Shown here: positions 28,076 through 38,497 of the stretch, in pieces
Layout: the number at the start of each line of letters is the position of its first letter
Position numbering within the stretch: the stretch's first letter is position 1
Origin: Burkholderiaceae bacterium
GTDB lineage: Bacteria; Pseudomonadota; Gammaproteobacteria; Burkholderiales; Burkholderiaceae_A
Direction of reading: 5' to 3'
Length of the DNA stretch: 41,467 nt
Assembly (NCBI GenBank): GCA_023261135.1
Contig: JALRJP010000007.1
Location: forward strand, 1-41,467
The notes under the pieces: generated by a model
Database searches by the model: none
Seen by the model: the letters and a program-made list of their open reading frames with translations, nothing else
Told to the model about the DNA's origin: nothing
Translations under genes and position numbers: made by a program

Positions 28076-28553
28076 CGTCTGCCGCCACCTCGTCATCAAT
28101 AGCAAGCATGAGGTTGGCCATCTCAATGGCCACAAGGCCAGCCTCGTGACCCTTGATATCAGCGCGTTCCTCGGCCTGCTCGTCGTTGTTGGTGGTTAGG
28201 ACACCATTGGCAATAGGAATACGGAAATCGAGTGAAACCCTTTGAATGCCGGCTGCCGACTGGTCGCTTACGACTTCAAAATGATAAGTCTCGCCTCGAA
28301 TGACAGCCCCCAAGGCCACTAGGGCATCGAACTGACCTGTTTCTGCCAGTTGCGCCAATGCAAGGGGGATTTCAAGGGCCCCAGGGACAGTCAGTACGGT
28401 AATGTCTGCGGCGGCTACCCCCGCCTCGTAAAGACCTCGAAGGCAGGCTGTTTCAAGCGCCTTGGTTGTCGAAGGGTTGAACCTGGCAACCACGAGTCCA
28501 ACACGAAGGCCTTCGCCGTTAAGCTCGGGTTCAATCCGATAGGCACTTGTCAT
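28059..28553 (-). CDS. ribH: 6,7-dimethyl-8-ribityllumazine synthase RibH
   Basis: Condenses the ribityl-pyrimidine from the RibD branch with the dihydroxybutanone phosphate from RibB to give lumazine, the substrate of RibE. It has 164 residues, slightly long at the acidic C-terminus (AADDDDAS). Key motifs are [45 protein letters not shown] and [16 protein letters not shown]. It lies 63 bp after ribBX and overlaps nusB. Confidence 0.96.
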   Translation of the reverse strand: MTSAYRIEPELNGEGLRVGLVVARFNPSTTKALETACLRGLYEAGVAAADITVLTVPGALEIPLALAQLAETGQFDALVALGAVIRGETYHFEVVSDQSAAGIQRVSLDFRIPIANGVLTTNNDEQAEERADIKGHEAGLVAIEMANLMLAIDDEVAADDDDAS

Positions 28554-28616
28554 GGTGGGTATCTTTCAGTGTGAGTTCGGAGGATAGACCGCGAGTAGGC
28601 AAATTAACACGATCGA

Positions 28617-29768
28617 TTAGAGCGATTGGGTTGATGCGTCCGACAGACTTGCCTCTGGCTGATAGCCCGTGACCTCTAACCCAAAACCCGCCATGCTTGG
28701 CATCTTACGGGGTCGGGCAAGAAGCCGCATTCTGCCAACGCCAACAAGTCGAAGAATGGCGGCACCAAGGCCGTAGCTACGCAAAGACTGACTGGACACG
28801 GGTGATGGCGGCACTGCCGAAATGGACTGGCCATTGAGCTGGGCAAGAATGGTCTGGGCTGACGGCGCGGTATTAAGGAGGACGAGAACACCACAGCCAG
28901 AGGCCTCAATGGCTGCCAAGGCTGCAGGAATAGGCCAACTGTGATTGGGGTTTTTTGAGTCAATCCAGTCCAATAGGCTCGTGGGTTCGTGGACACGAAC
29001 CAGAGTCTCCTGGTCCGGCCGAGGGCTTCCGAACACAAGTGCCATATGCGGCTGACCACCGGCCTTGTCGGTAAAAGCCATAAGCCGCCAAGGCTTTCCC
29101 TGAAGCATAATGACGCGGTCGGTAACCTCTTCCACAAGGCTTTCGTGGGCACTTCGATACTCAATGAGATTAGCAATGGAGCCAAGCAGCAGCTGATGGG
29201 CTTTAGCAAACTGAACAAGATCGGGGAGTCGGGCCATGGAGCCGTCCTCGTTAAGAATTTCGCAGATCACCGCAGCCGGACTACGACCTGCCAATGCCGC
29301 GAGATCGCAGCCTGCCTCGGTATGGCCAGCTCGCGTAAGAACCCCGCCTGCCTGCGCCATGAGCGGGAAGATATGGCCAGGCTGAACCAGGTCTTCTGGA
29401 CGAGCCTCGGGTGCAACCGCCGCCTGAATGGTGCGGGCGCGATCGGCCGCACTGATACCCGTGGTGACCCCGGTTGCAGCCTCAATGGAAAGGGTAAAGG
29501 CAGTGCCATGCGAGGACCTGTTCTGATTCACCATGAGCGGCAAATTTAGCTGGCGACAACGTGCTTGGGTTAGGGTGAGGCAGATAAGCCCCCGGCCATA
29601 GCGCGCCATAAAATTGATAGCCTCGGGCGTTACAGCATCGGCCGCCATCACCAGGTCACCCTCGTTCTCGCGATCCTCGTCGTCAACAAGGACCACCATC
29701 TTGCCCTGGCCAATGGCCTCAATGAGTTGTTCCGTAGAAGCCATTTCAAGAAGATTGTGCTCAGTCAT
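28617..29768 (-). CDS. ribB: RibBX: DHBP synthase with degenerate GTP cyclohydrolase II-like domain
   Basis: Residues ~1-205 are 3,4-dihydroxy-2-butanone-4-phosphate synthase: [47 protein letters not shown] and [12 protein letters not shown]. Residues ~210-383 resemble GTP cyclohydrolase II but lack the zinc-binding cysteines: after [12 protein letters not shown] there is no CDC motif, so GTP cyclohydrolase activity is not expected. The terminal [12 protein letters not shown] and [11 protein letters not shown] keep the RibA-like ending. Such RibBX proteins are known in proteobacteria; an active ribA must be elsewhere in the genome. The start overlaps ribE by 4 bp. Confidence 0.93.
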   Translation of the reverse strand: MTEHNLLEMASTEQLIEAIGQGKMVVLVDDEDRENEGDLVMAADAVTPEAINFMARYGRGLICLTLTQARCRQLNLPLMVNQNRSSHGTAFTLSIEAATGVTTGISAADRARTIQAAVAPEARPEDLVQPGHIFPLMAQAGGVLTRAGHTEAGCDLAALAGRSPAAVICEILNEDGSMARLPDLVQFAKAHQLLLGSIANLIEYRSAHESLVEEVTDRVIMLQGKPWRLMAFTDKAGGQPHMALVFGSPRPDQETLVRVHEPTSLLDWIDSKNPNHSWPIPAALAAIEASGCGVLVLLNTAPSAQTILAQLNGQSISAVPPSPVSSQSLRSYGLGAAILRLVGVGRMRLLARPRKMPSMAGFGLEVTGYQPEASLSDASTQSL

Positions 29769-30496
29769 GACTGAACCTCCGGTCCCAAGCGCATCCGCAT
29801 AGGACTTGCATACGCGACAAGGTCGGTACCTGACCTAGGCTGCCAGCGGCCAGAAGACATCATGGACTCGAGCACGCGGGCCACCTGCCTTGCAATGGGA
29901 TCAACCTCGAGGTTGACGAGATCGCCCGGCTTTAATTCTGAGAACAAGGTTTTTTTCCATGTGTGGGGAATGAGGTTGATGCTGATTTCTGTCTTTCCGT
30001 TGACGTCTTGCACGGCATTCACGGTAAGGCTTACACCATGAAGAGCGACCGAGCCTTTTTCAGTAATGAACATGGAAAGCGCACTGGGAATTTCGAGCAG
30101 AAGCTCGTTGGATTCATCGCGGCTATGCAAGGCCGTGATGCGGGCAGTTCCGTCAATATGCCCCGAGACGATGTGGCCGCCGAGTCGATCGCTGGCCCGA
30201 AGGGCCTTTTCAAGATGAACGGGTCCCGGTCGATCAAGACCCACTGTGCGGTTGAGACTCTCGCGCGAGATGTCAAAGAAGCAGCCCCTTTCGGTAGGAC
30301 TAATAACAGTCATACAGGCACCATTGACTGCAAGGGAATCGCCTTCGGCAATGTCGCTTGAATCGAGTGTTCCCCAGCTCAAATGAACACGCAGCCCCTG
30401 CGCATCTGAATAGAGATTTGTCTCATAAGATGCCAGTTGGGACTGTGGTACGACCCCCTCAATGCGACCCAAGGCCTGAACGATACCGGTGAACAT
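29765..30496 (-). CDS. ribE: Riboflavin synthase RibE (alpha subunit)
   Basis: Dismutates two lumazine molecules to riboflavin. The start [15 protein letters not shown] at 30496 is the family N-terminus; 243 residues against ~200-215 usual. Two barrel repeats are visible: the first with [12 protein letters not shown] and SRESLNRT, the second starting [24 protein letters not shown] with [10 protein letters not shown] and [13 protein letters not shown]. The ~30 extra residues are at the C-terminus. It follows ribD by 19 bp and overlaps ribBX by 4 bp. Confidence 0.96.
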   Translation of the reverse strand: MFTGIVQALGRIEGVVPQSQLASYETNLYSDAQGLRVHLSWGTLDSSDIAEGDSLAVNGACMTVISPTERGCFFDISRESLNRTVGLDRPGPVHLEKALRASDRLGGHIVSGHIDGTARITALHSRDESNELLLEIPSALSMFITEKGSVALHGVSLTVNAVQDVNGKTEISINLIPHTWKKTLFSELKPGDLVNLEVDPIARQVARVLESMMSSGRWQPRSGTDLVAYASPMRMRLGPEVQS

Positions 30497-30515
30497 AGCC
30501 CTAGAGTGTAATGAG

Positions 30516-31646
30516 TTATGGGGCGAGAGCGGGCTCGGGCCTACATAGTCGAATACGAAGCCCATCGCCTACGGCATCTTGGCCAATGAGCCGCCAACGA
30601 CGTGCCGCCTCGACAGAACCAAGCTCAGGCAAGCCACTTACGGGCGGCATACCCTGGCCAAGAAAGATAGGGGCCAAATAGACCAGCCACTCGTCAATGA
30701 GGCCTTCGGACCAAAAGCCGCCGACGAGTGCGGGGCCAGCCTCGAGATGAATCTCGTTCATGCCAAGGTCTGCAAGCTGCCGAAGAAGATCGTGCAGTGC
30801 AAGCCGGTCACCGGGCTTACCCGACTGCGAGGCAACAGAGAGAACCGTAACACCTCTTGCCGCAAGCCGATCGATGCCTTCGCGGTAAATAGGATGATCA
30901 AGGTCGGCGGTTGTGGCGACTATGGCATTGGGCTCTCGAAAGAACCGGGCGTCGGGATCGGCCATAAGTCTTGGGTCCACCACCAGTCGATGAGGCTGCC
31001 GCGAGGTGTCCACGTAACGCACGTTTAGAAGAGGGTCGTCCTGCAAAACGGTGCCAATACCGGTAACAACCGCGCAGGCGCGCGCACGAAAGGCATGGCC
31101 ATCGGCACGTGCCTCCGGCGAGGTGATCCACTGGCTGGCCCCATTAACCAATGCAATACGCCCGTCCATGGAACAGGCGGTCTTGGCACGCACCCAGGGT
31201 CTCCCTTTGGTCATGCGCAGAATAAACCCGGGATTTAAAGCGGCTGCCTGCTCGGCCAAAAGACCACAGCGAACGTCGAGCCCGGCCTCACGAAGCCTGG
31301 CCAACCCTTTGCCTGCAACAATGGGGTTGGGATCTTCCATAGCTGCAACCACAGCGCGCACACCCGCCTGAATCAGTGCCTCGGTGCAGGGTCCGGTTTT
31401 GCCAATGTGATTACAGGGTTCCAGTGTGATGTAGGCCGTTGCCCCACGGGCGCGCCCTGCTGCCTGTCGAAGCGCCATAACCTCGGCATGGGGCTCGCCA
31501 GCCTTTTCGTGCCAGCCCTGGCCAACGATCTTTCCCTCACGAACAAGTAGGCAGCCCACTCGGGGGTTGGGCGTTGTCGTAAAAAGCCCATGCTCTGCAA
31601 GGCCGATAGCCTTGTGCATGAATTCAACATCGACCTCACTGAACAC
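30516..31646 (-). CDS. ribD: Bifunctional riboflavin pyrimidine deaminase/reductase RibD
   Basis: Deaminates and then reduces the pyrimidine intermediate made by GTP cyclohydrolase II. It has 376 residues. The N-terminal deaminase has zinc ligands in HAEVMAL and [17 protein letters not shown]. The reductase begins about residue 150 with [24 protein letters not shown]-type sequence and contains [16 protein letters not shown] and the NADPH-site [13 protein letters not shown]. The start overlaps nrdR by 11 bp. The nrdR-ribD neighbourhood is widely conserved. I found no FMN riboswitch ahead of it; upstream is coding sequence. Confidence 0.96.
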   Translation of the reverse strand: MFSEVDVEFMHKAIGLAEHGLFTTTPNPRVGCLLVREGKIVGQGWHEKAGEPHAEVMALRQAAGRARGATAYITLEPCNHIGKTGPCTEALIQAGVRAVVAAMEDPNPIVAGKGLARLREAGLDVRCGLLAEQAAALNPGFILRMTKGRPWVRAKTACSMDGRIALVNGASQWITSPEARADGHAFRARACAVVTGIGTVLQDDPLLNVRYVDTSRQPHRLVVDPRLMADPDARFFREPNAIVATTADLDHPIYREGIDRLAARGVTVLSVASQSGKPGDRLALHDLLRQLADLGMNEIHLEAGPALVGGFWSEGLIDEWLVYLAPIFLGQGMPPVSGLPELGSVEAARRWRLIGQDAVGDGLRIRLCRPEPALAP

Positions 31647-32241
31647 GACGAATTCGCTTCGATGTGTCGGGTTGGGATGCTTTCTTGGCCTTCGCCTTCG
31701 CTTTAGGTGCCGCAGTGCCTTTCACGTTACCCGCAGTGCGCTGAGCCCTAACCATGGAGGCGGAAGTTGCCTCGGCAAAAGCGCGGCGGCTACGCGGGCC
31801 CACCTCGGCGAGCAGTGCCTGAAACTCCGAGACATCTTCAAAGCTCCGGTAGACCGAGGCAAACCGGACATAGGCAACCTTATCGAGCCGTCGCAGGCCC
31901 TTCATAACCAGTTCACCAAGAAACTGACTGGTGACCTCGCGCTCGCCACTGGCGGCAAGCTGCTCCTCAATGGACCGTACAGCCTGCTCAACGATATCGA
32001 AGGCGACTGGCCTTTTGCGCAAGGCAAGCACCATGCTCGCGCGCAGCTTGGCCGAATCAAAATCGCAGCGAGAGCCGTCCTTCTTGACCACTGAGGGAAG
32101 CGAGAGCTCAATCTTTTCGAGTGTTTTAAATCGCCGCTCGCAGGCAAGGCAACGCCGTCGCCTGCGAATCTCAAGCCCGTCATCAAACAAACGGGTATCG
32201 GTGACCTGTGTATCGGGCGAGCCGCAGGCAGGACAGCGCAT
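31636..32241 (-). CDS. nrdR: Transcriptional repressor NrdR with basic C-terminal tail
   Basis: Represses ribonucleotide reductase genes in response to ATP/dATP. The N-terminal zinc ribbon has CPAC and CLAC pairs around [13 protein letters not shown], followed by an ATP-cone ([22 protein letters not shown]). It has 201 residues; the family is ~150. The additional ~45 residues at the C-terminus are Lys/Ala-rich ([18 protein letters not shown]) and might add nonspecific nucleic acid binding. It lies 3 bp after glyA and overlaps ribD. Confidence 0.95.
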   Translation of the reverse strand: MRCPACGSPDTQVTDTRLFDDGLEIRRRRRCLACERRFKTLEKIELSLPSVVKKDGSRCDFDSAKLRASMVLALRKRPVAFDIVEQAVRSIEEQLAASGEREVTSQFLGELVMKGLRRLDKVAYVRFASVYRSFEDVSEFQALLAEVGPRSRRAFAEATSASMVRAQRTAGNVKGTAAPKAKAKAKKASQPDTSKRIRRVQ

Positions 32242-32244
32242 GGT

Positions 32245-33489
32245 CTAGCGATAGACGGGAAACTGCTGGGTAAGTTGATGGACCTGTCCGCGCACGCGTT
32301 CTGCCACAGTCTCGTCCTCGGGCGCCTCGAGAATGTCGGCGATAAGGTTGGCAATGATGGTCATTTGCTCCGGCTTAAACCCTCGCGTAGTGCAGGCAGG
32401 GGTGCCAAGTCGAATACCGCTCGTCACCATGGGCTTCTCGGGGTCGTTGGGAATGGCGTTTTTATTAGCCGTAATGTGCGCACGCCCAAGCGCCGCCTCG
32501 GCCGCCTTACCCGTAATGCGCTTAGCACGAAGGTCTACGAGCATGACATGGCTCTCGGTACGGCCCGAGACAATACGCAGGCCGCGGTCCACCAGGCCTT
32601 TGGCAAGCGCCTGAGCATTATCAAGAATGCCCTGTGCATAGGTTTTAAAACTGGGATGCAACGCCTCTTGAAAGGCAACCGCCTTAGCGGCAATAACATG
32701 CATGAGTGGCCCACCCTGAATGCCAGGAAAGACAGCACTGTTAATGGCCTTTTCGTGCTCGGCCTTCATGAGAATAATGCCACCACGAGGTCCGCGCAGG
32801 CTCTTATGGGTTGTGGATGTCACGACATCGGCATGAGGCACCGGATTGGGGTAGAGGCCTGCCGCAATAAGGCCTGAGTAATGGGCCATATCGACCATGA
32901 AAACTGCGCCAATGTCCTTGGCTACCTTTGCAAACCGCTGCCAATCGGTCTTTAGAGAATAGGCCGAGGCCCCTGCAATAAGCAGACGGGGCTTGTGTTG
33001 GTGGGCTAGGGCCTCCATGCGGTCGTAGTCGATTTCTTCTTTCTCGTTCAAACCGTAGGGGGCTACGTTGAACCACTTGCCGGAGAGATTTAAAGGCATG
33101 CCATGCGTAAGGTGCCCACCTTCGGCAAGCGACAGCCCCATGATGGTGTCACCCGGCTTCAAGAAGGCCAGAAAAACCGCCGTGTTCGCCTGAGCACCGG
33201 AATGAGGCTGAACATTGGCCGCTTCGGCTCCGTAGAGTTTTTTCAAACGATCAATGGCCAGTTGCTCCACCACGTCGACATGCTCGCAACCACCATAGTA
33301 GCGACGGCCTGGATAGCCTTCGGCATACTTGTTCGTGAGCTGCGAACCCTGCGCGGCAATAACAGCAGGGCTTGCGTAATTCTCGGAGGCAATGAGCTCA
33401 ATATGGTCTTCCTGCCGAGTGTTCTCGGCAGCGATGGCCTGAGCCACCTCGGGGTCGGTCTGAAGATAAGTCTGGCTGCGATTAAACAT
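32245..33489 (-). CDS. glyA: Serine hydroxymethyltransferase GlyA
   Basis: PLP enzyme that interconverts serine and glycine, charging tetrahydrofolate with a one-carbon unit. It has 414 residues, normal length. Features: [43 protein letters not shown] and the PLP lysine Lys229 in [14 protein letters not shown]. The start overlaps the end of ctaA by 8 bp, an unusual partner. It probably shares transcripts with nrdR and the riboflavin genes downstream. Confidence 0.97.
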   Translation of the reverse strand: MFNRSQTYLQTDPEVAQAIAAENTRQEDHIELIASENYASPAVIAAQGSQLTNKYAEGYPGRRYYGGCEHVDVVEQLAIDRLKKLYGAEAANVQPHSGAQANTAVFLAFLKPGDTIMGLSLAEGGHLTHGMPLNLSGKWFNVAPYGLNEKEEIDYDRMEALAHQHKPRLLIAGASAYSLKTDWQRFAKVAKDIGAVFMVDMAHYSGLIAAGLYPNPVPHADVVTSTTHKSLRGPRGGIILMKAEHEKAINSAVFPGIQGGPLMHVIAAKAVAFQEALHPSFKTYAQGILDNAQALAKGLVDRGLRIVSGRTESHVMLVDLRAKRITGKAAEAALGRAHITANKNAIPNDPEKPMVTSGIRLGTPACTTRGFKPEQMTIIANLIADILEAPEDETVAERVRGQVHQLTQQFPVYR

Positions 33490-34579
33490 GCTGAAGGTCC
33501 ATGGTTTTTGAATGGTTTGAATGACTGGGATGCACGCCCGAAAACGAGGGGCTTACAACGGTATAGAGGAACCATAAGAGCCCGAACATAAGATGGGCTG
33601 TTAAAAGGTGCACCGGTTGGGCAATGAGCGGGAAGCCAAGATGGTTCAGAGCGCCACCAAGGGCCATTTCAAAGGCCGTAAAGCCCACCAAAAGAGCAGC
33701 CATAAAACCCGCACGCGTTCGGCGCAAAGGGCTTTGATAGACGCGCATCAAAAGGTAGAAACAAAGACCGAGAATGACCCAGGAAAAGGAGCGGTGAACC
33801 AAGAAAATCCAAGGTAAGGCCTCAAGCCATTGATCTCGAGAAAGTTCAGTCGCCATGCGCGAAATGAGATCGACGCTTTCTCGAATTTGAATACCAAGAA
33901 AGATCTGCAGGGTAAGGGCTGCAAGGGTTGCTAGAACAAGGCCACGAAACCATGGAGGCAGCTCGCGCAGCGTCTGCGACTGCGGAGGGCGCTCGGTTAG
34001 AAGCGCCTTTGGGCCTGCCGCGCGCACAACAGCGTAGATAAAACACATTTGGACTAAAAAGGCACCCACCATATGCGCGGAAATCATGACGGGCCTAAGA
34101 TTGGAGGCCACCACCATGGAGCCCAGCCAGCCATTAAAGGCAATGAAGACTAGCCCCCCAAGACTTGACCAAAAAACCGCGGGCTGTTCTCGGCGAAAGG
34201 ACCGTGCGACAAGCACGGTAAGGATGGCAAGAAGCCCAATGGTCGCCCCAACGAGCCGATTGACGTACTCCGTCCATGTCTTCACGGGATCGAAGTCTGC
34301 GGTGTCGTAACCGCGGTCGGCGTAACGGGCCCTCCAGTCGGGCGGAAGCTGACTCTCGTGGGTGGGGGGTACCAACTGACCAAAGCAGAGCGGCCAATCG
34401 GGACATCCCATACCGGCACCAGTGGCCCGCACCGTTCCTCCAACAAGAATAAGAAAGTAAACCGCGGTTATGGTGATAAGCACCATCCAGATAAACCGCT
34501 TGCGTTGGTGGGGCTTCACCCCAGACCCAACGGGTGGCAAAGAAGAATGCCGTTCCGAGGGCTCAGGAAGATTCGTCAT
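33482..34579 (-). CDS. ctaA: Heme A synthase (COX15/CtaA family)
   Basis: Membrane enzyme that oxidises the heme O methyl group to make heme A for aa3-type cytochrome oxidases. It has 365 residues and about eight hydrophobic segments. Signatures are [20 protein letters not shown] (first loop with conserved Cys), [16 protein letters not shown], a His in [13 protein letters not shown], and the second-half histidines in FLVHRSFSW and [12 protein letters not shown]. It overlaps tyrS by 4 bp and glyA by 8 bp. In most betaproteobacteria ctaA sits with cox genes and ctaB; here no oxidase gene is nearby. Confidence 0.93.
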   Translation of the reverse strand: MTNLPEPSERHSSLPPVGSGVKPHQRKRFIWMVLITITAVYFLILVGGTVRATGAGMGCPDWPLCFGQLVPPTHESQLPPDWRARYADRGYDTADFDPVKTWTEYVNRLVGATIGLLAILTVLVARSFRREQPAVFWSSLGGLVFIAFNGWLGSMVVASNLRPVMISAHMVGAFLVQMCFIYAVVRAAGPKALLTERPPQSQTLRELPPWFRGLVLATLAALTLQIFLGIQIRESVDLISRMATELSRDQWLEALPWIFLVHRSFSWVILGLCFYLLMRVYQSPLRRTRAGFMAALLVGFTAFEMALGGALNHLGFPLIAQPVHLLTAHLMFGLLWFLYTVVSPSFSGVHPSHSNHSKTMDLQHV

Positions 34580-35919
34580 GACAAAGGTTCCTTGATATCA
34601 ATGCGGGCAAACCGACGCTTGCCCACTTGCAAAACGTATTGGCCTGCGCAAAGCGCAAGCATGCGGTCGGCGACGCGCTCCCCGTTAAGCCGCACGCCAC
34701 CTTGCTCAATGGATCGCACAGCCTCGGAGCTTGAGCTTACAAGACCCGCCTGCCTTAGAGCCTGGGTAATGGGCATGGGCGCATGACCCAAGGCCATAAG
34801 CGGCAGGTCGGTGGGCAACTCCCCCTTCTTGAAACGGGCTTCGAAGTCTGCAAGGGCCTGCTCGGCCGCCTGTCGGGAGTGAAACCGCTCAACCAGTTCC
34901 ATAGCAAGATCAACCTTAATGTCCCGAGGGTTTCGGCCCGCGGAGGCCTCTGCCTTTAGAGCCTCAATCTGCATAAGACTGCGCGAGGAAAGCAAAAGAA
35001 AGTAGCGCCACATCAGGTCATCGGAGATGGACATGAGCTTGCCAAACATCTCGGTGGCGGGCTCTGCAATGCCTATGTAATTACCCTTGCTCTTACTCAT
35101 TTTCTCGACGCCGTCTAGGCCTTCGAGAAGGGGCATGGTCAGCACGCACTGAGGGCTCTGGCCCGCGTCTTTTTGCAGTTCGCGGCCCATGAGCAGGTTG
35201 AACTTCTGGTCGGTGCCACCAAGCTCAAGGTCGGCCTTCAAGACCACAGAGTCGTAGCCCTGTAATAGAGGGTAAAGAAACTCGTGAACGCTAATGGACA
35301 CCCCGGCCTTGTAACGCTTGGTGAAGTCGTCGCGTTCAAGCATGCGGGCGACCGTGGCCTGGGCGGCTAACCGAATCATGCCCTGGGCACCCAGGGCTTC
35401 GCACCATTCGGAATTTTTTCGGACTTCGGTCTTATTGGGGTCAAGCACGAGGCTAGCCTGCTGAAAATAGGTCTGAGCGTTAACTGCAATTTCCTCAGGG
35501 CTTAACGGAGGCCGGGTGGCATTGCGGCCTGTGGGATCCCCAATAAGTGCAGTGAAGTCGCCCACCAGAAAGATCACCTGATGGCCTAGGTCTTGAAGCT
35601 GCCTTAACTTAGTCAAGACTACCGTGTGCCCCAAATGAAGATCCGGAGCGGTGGGGTCAAGTCCCAGTTTGACTCGAAGCGGCTGGCCCGATGCGTGAGC
35701 CTTTAAGAGCTTAGACTGAAGCTCTGCTTCAACCAGAATTTCTTCGCTGCCCCGACGAATGAGCGCCATGGCCTGCTCAAGCGCGGGCGGCAGGCTTACC
35801 TGAGCAGGCGAGGTATCAAGCTGCTGAAAACGATCAGGGGTGTTCGAACCCTGGGTTGAAGGGTTCAGGGCTGCAGTTATAGGGTCAAGAGAGGTCGGAG
35901 GCATGGCTGACAATGGCAT
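34576..35919 (-). CDS. tyrS: Tyrosyl-tRNA synthetase TyrS
   Basis: Class I synthetase that charges tRNA-Tyr. It has 447 residues from ATG 35919; an ATG at 35904 would give 442 and the first ~45 residues are not conserved, so the start is uncertain. The signature [12 protein letters not shown] (HIGH at 95-98) and KMSKSKGN are clear, with [14 protein letters not shown] and [16 protein letters not shown] between them. The C-terminal S4-like RNA-binding domain contains [11 protein letters not shown]. Its start is 22 bp from the divergent M23 gene. Confidence 0.96.
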   Translation of the reverse strand: MPLSAMPPTSLDPITAALNPSTQGSNTPDRFQQLDTSPAQVSLPPALEQAMALIRRGSEEILVEAELQSKLLKAHASGQPLRVKLGLDPTAPDLHLGHTVVLTKLRQLQDLGHQVIFLVGDFTALIGDPTGRNATRPPLSPEEIAVNAQTYFQQASLVLDPNKTEVRKNSEWCEALGAQGMIRLAAQATVARMLERDDFTKRYKAGVSISVHEFLYPLLQGYDSVVLKADLELGGTDQKFNLLMGRELQKDAGQSPQCVLTMPLLEGLDGVEKMSKSKGNYIGIAEPATEMFGKLMSISDDLMWRYFLLLSSRSLMQIEALKAEASAGRNPRDIKVDLAMELVERFHSRQAAEQALADFEARFKKGELPTDLPLMALGHAPMPITQALRQAGLVSSSSEAVRSIEQGGVRLNGERVADRMLALCAGQYVLQVGKRRFARIDIKEPLS

Positions 35920-35941
35920 TAAGACTTATAATTCTACGGTT

Positions 35942-37300
35942 ATGAAGACAAGCACGCTCCGCTTCTGGACATACGGCACCGCGGCTTTTGGCATTTTAAT
36001 GGCCAGCATCACGAGCCTTGGTATTTCTACAGTCAGTGACGCCGAATCCAAAATGCTTGCCCAGCCCGTGGTTAAGCTACTTGAGACCCCCTCGCTTGAA
36101 TCTCAGCTTAAGGCTCTTGAAACCCATGGGCTTGAGCTTGCGCGCGAAGACGAGGTGCTTGCCGGTGACACCATCGCAAAACTCTTTGAGCGACTGGGTG
36201 TTGAAGACCCCGCCGCCCTTATTTACTTAGCCGGCGACAAGACCAACGCCTCGGTGCTCAAAGCCAACGTGGGTAAGACAGCCTTGGTTCACACCGACAT
36301 TAATGGCAGTCTACTGCGGCTCCAGCTTGTTAATGGCCAAGACGCCTGGGTGGTCGAGCGCACAGGCGAGGGCCAGTTTGCAACCCGTATCGGGCAAGTA
36401 GGCGTTGAGACCGTGACTGAGCATCGCTCGGTTATGGTGGGGCAGTCCTTTTTCAATGCGATGGACCAGGCCGGTGTCCCTAGCCCCATAACCGAGGATG
36501 TGGTGAGTCTCTTCGAATCGGACCTGGATTTTCGCCGTCAGGTTCAGCCGGGCGATAAGGTGCGCGTGATCTACGAGAATAAAAAGGTGGCGGGACGAGA
36601 AATTGGGGATTACCGGCTGGTGGCCGTGCGGTTCGAGGCCACAGGCGCCTCCTACGAGGCGTTGTTTTTTAATGCTGGAAATGACGGCAAGGGCAACTAT
36701 TACGACGCGGAAGGGAAGTCAGTGAAGCGAGGCTTTCTTGCAGCGCCCCTACGCTACACCCGAATTAGCTCGCGCTTCTCACGCTACCGCCTACACCCTT
36801 TGTTTGGTGACCCGCGGGCCCACCGTGGCGTGGACTATGCCGCACCCATTGGAACACCTGTGCGCTCGGTTGCCGAAGGAACTATCACCGCGAGGGGATG
36901 GAACGGTGGGTACGGCAATGGCATTGAAATTCAACATAATGCCCGCTACTCCACCTACTACGCGCACTTATCGCGCTTTGCTCCCGGAATGGTCGTAGGC
37001 CGTGAGGTACGCATGGGCGAAGTGATTGGCTTTGTAGGTACCACAGGCTGGGCAACGGGTCCGCACCTGCACTATGAATTTCGGGTGCATGGTCGGTCCA
37101 TCGATCCCATTCGAATTGCTCGAGAAAACCCTCAGGTTCCCAGTCTGGACGGGCAAGACCTTCAACGTTTTTTGGTGGTGGCCGCCGATCTTCGTAAGCG
37201 GCTTAGTCTTCTGGACAGCGTAAACACCGCTGAAGCGGGTGAAATACCAGCCACAGCGGGCCGAAACTCTCAGCCGCGGCCAAGGCTTGCCCAGCAATAA
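35942..37300 (+). CDS. M23-family metallopeptidase (peptidoglycan endopeptidase-like)
   Basis: 452 residues with an N-terminal signal/anchor (short basic start, then hydrophobic residues ~8-28), so it likely acts in the periplasm. An OapA/LysM-like region (DEVLAGDTIAKLFERLGV) and a mixed middle domain lead to the LytM domain near residues 270-400, with zinc ligands His294 and Asp298 in HRGVDY and His375 and His377 in HLHYEF. Such proteins cut peptide cross-links during growth or separation, or regulate amidases. ATG 35942 is preferred over an upstream ATG at 35840, which would overlap tyrS. A -10-like TATAAT lies at 35927-35932 without a good -35. It is followed by anmK after 24 bp, a conserved pairing in Burkholderiales. 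Confidence 0.93.
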   Translation: MKTSTLRFWTYGTAAFGILMASITSLGISTVSDAESKMLAQPVVKLLETPSLESQLKALETHGLELAREDEVLAGDTIAKLFERLGVEDPAALIYLAGDKTNASVLKANVGKTALVHTDINGSLLRLQLVNGQDAWVVERTGEGQFATRIGQVGVETVTEHRSVMVGQSFFNAMDQAGVPSPITEDVVSLFESDLDFRRQVQPGDKVRVIYENKKVAGREIGDYRLVAVRFEATGASYEALFFNAGNDGKGNYYDAEGKSVKRGFLAAPLRYTRISSRFSRYRLHPLFGDPRAHRGVDYAAPIGTPVRSVAEGTITARGWNGGYGNGIEIQHNARYSTYYAHLSRFAPGMVVGREVRMGEVIGFVGTTGWATGPHLHYEFRVHGRSIDPIRIARENPQVPSLDGQDLQRFLVVAADLRKRLSLLDSVNTAEAGEIPATAGRNSQPRPRLAQQ

Positions 37301-37324
37301 ACAAGGCCCGGGTCACAGCCCGCC

Positions 37325-38473
37325 ATGACGCAACTGCAAGAAGGCCTCTTTCTTGGGGTTATGTCGGGGACCAGTCTTGACGGCCTTGACGCTGTTTTAA
37401 TTCAGGTCCTTCATGGCCGACCAAAACGCATAGGCTTCTGGAGCCAGCCAATGCCTGCACGTCTGCGAGAAACCTTCTTGCAACTGCACTACCCGGACTG
37501 TCAGTCGGCACTCTTGAAGGCCCAAGAGGCTTCGCTTGCCTTCGCCGCCGAAGTTAGCCGCTTGGTCGTAATGGTTGAAAACGATCGGTCTGCACAAGGG
37601 CCCATTCAGGCTATTGGCGTTCATGGCCAGACGCTTTTGCATCGGCCTGAGCTTGGTATAAGCCTGCAGCTCAATGCACCCGCCTTCATTGCCGAACAGA
37701 CAGGTCTTGTGGTTGTCTCGGACTTTCGTTCAGCCGACCTGGCGGCTAAGGGCCAAGGCGCGCCGCTTGTTCCTATTTTTCACAAGGCCCTAACCGAGGA
37801 CGAAAAGGGAAAAACGATTGCCGTGTTAAACCTTGGAGGTATTGCCAACCTAAGCCTTATTGACCGCGATAGCACCGGCAAGGTTCGTCGGCTACGTGGC
37901 TTTGATACCGGGCCGGCCAACATGCTGATGGACTTCTGGGCATTTGAAAACGGTCATGGTCACTTTGATAAAAACGGCGCCTTTGCCAAGGAAGGTCAAG
38001 CCAAGCCCGCATTCGTGGATCAGCTTATGCGACATCCCTTCTTTAAGAAGGTCCCACCTAAAAGCACCGGGCGCGACGATTTCAATGGCGCCTGGCTTGA
38101 GCACGAACTAAAGGCCTTTGGAATGCCTTTGTCGGCCGCCGACGTTCAGGCCAGCCTTTTGGAATTAAGCTGCCTGTCGATTGCGAAGGCCCTGCCTCAG
38201 GTCACTGAAAAATTATTTGTTTGCGGTGGGGGCGCTAAAAACCCCGCATTTATGGCAGGCCTCCGTCTCGCACTCGGTGAGCAAGGCCACAAGGACTGCC
38301 AAGTTCAGACCACCGAGCAACTGGGCTGGGCCGTGGACGAAGTGGAGGCGGCCGCCTTTGCCTGGCTTGCCTTCTTGCGCTTAAACAACATTCCCGGCAA
38401 CTGCCCGGAGGTTACAGGTGCAAACGGACCCCGCTGTCTTGGTAGCGTGACAGACCCCTTGCGGTCGCTCTAG
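37325..38473 (+). CDS. anmK: Anhydro-N-acetylmuramic acid kinase AnmK
   Basis: Phosphorylates and opens 1,6-anhydro-MurNAc from recycled peptidoglycan. It has 382 residues, typical. Motifs are GVMSGTSLDGLDAVLIQV (phosphate-binding), GVHGQTLLHRP, SDFRSADLAAKGQGAPLVP, NLGGIANLSLI, GFDTGPANMLMD and FVCGGGAKNP. It lies 24 bp after the M23 peptidase, so wall cutting and recycling are linked. Its stop is 24 bp from the convergent aroG stop. Confidence 0.96.
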   Translation: MTQLQEGLFLGVMSGTSLDGLDAVLIQVLHGRPKRIGFWSQPMPARLRETFLQLHYPDCQSALLKAQEASLAFAAEVSRLVVMVENDRSAQGPIQAIGVHGQTLLHRPELGISLQLNAPAFIAEQTGLVVVSDFRSADLAAKGQGAPLVPIFHKALTEDEKGKTIAVLNLGGIANLSLIDRDSTGKVRRLRGFDTGPANMLMDFWAFENGHGHFDKNGAFAKEGQAKPAFVDQLMRHPFFKKVPPKSTGRDDFNGAWLEHELKAFGMPLSAADVQASLLELSCLSIAKALPQVTEKLFVCGGGAKNPAFMAGLRLALGEQGHKDCQVQTTEQLGWAVDEVEAAAFAWLAFLRLNNIPGNCPEVTGANGPRCLGSVTDPLRSL

Positions 38474-38497
38474 ATTGCGCTGTGGTCGTGCCCCCGC

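Noticed and set aside
28554-31800. FMN riboswitch in front of the riboflavin genes
   Set aside because: Junctions here overlap or are at most 63 bp, too short for an RFN element, and I see no RFN-like conserved blocks.
35907-35932. Full sigma-70 promoter for the M23 gene (CTGACA with TATAAT)
   Set aside because: The spacing is only 14 bp, too short for a normal promoter; only the TATAAT is mentioned as a possible -10.
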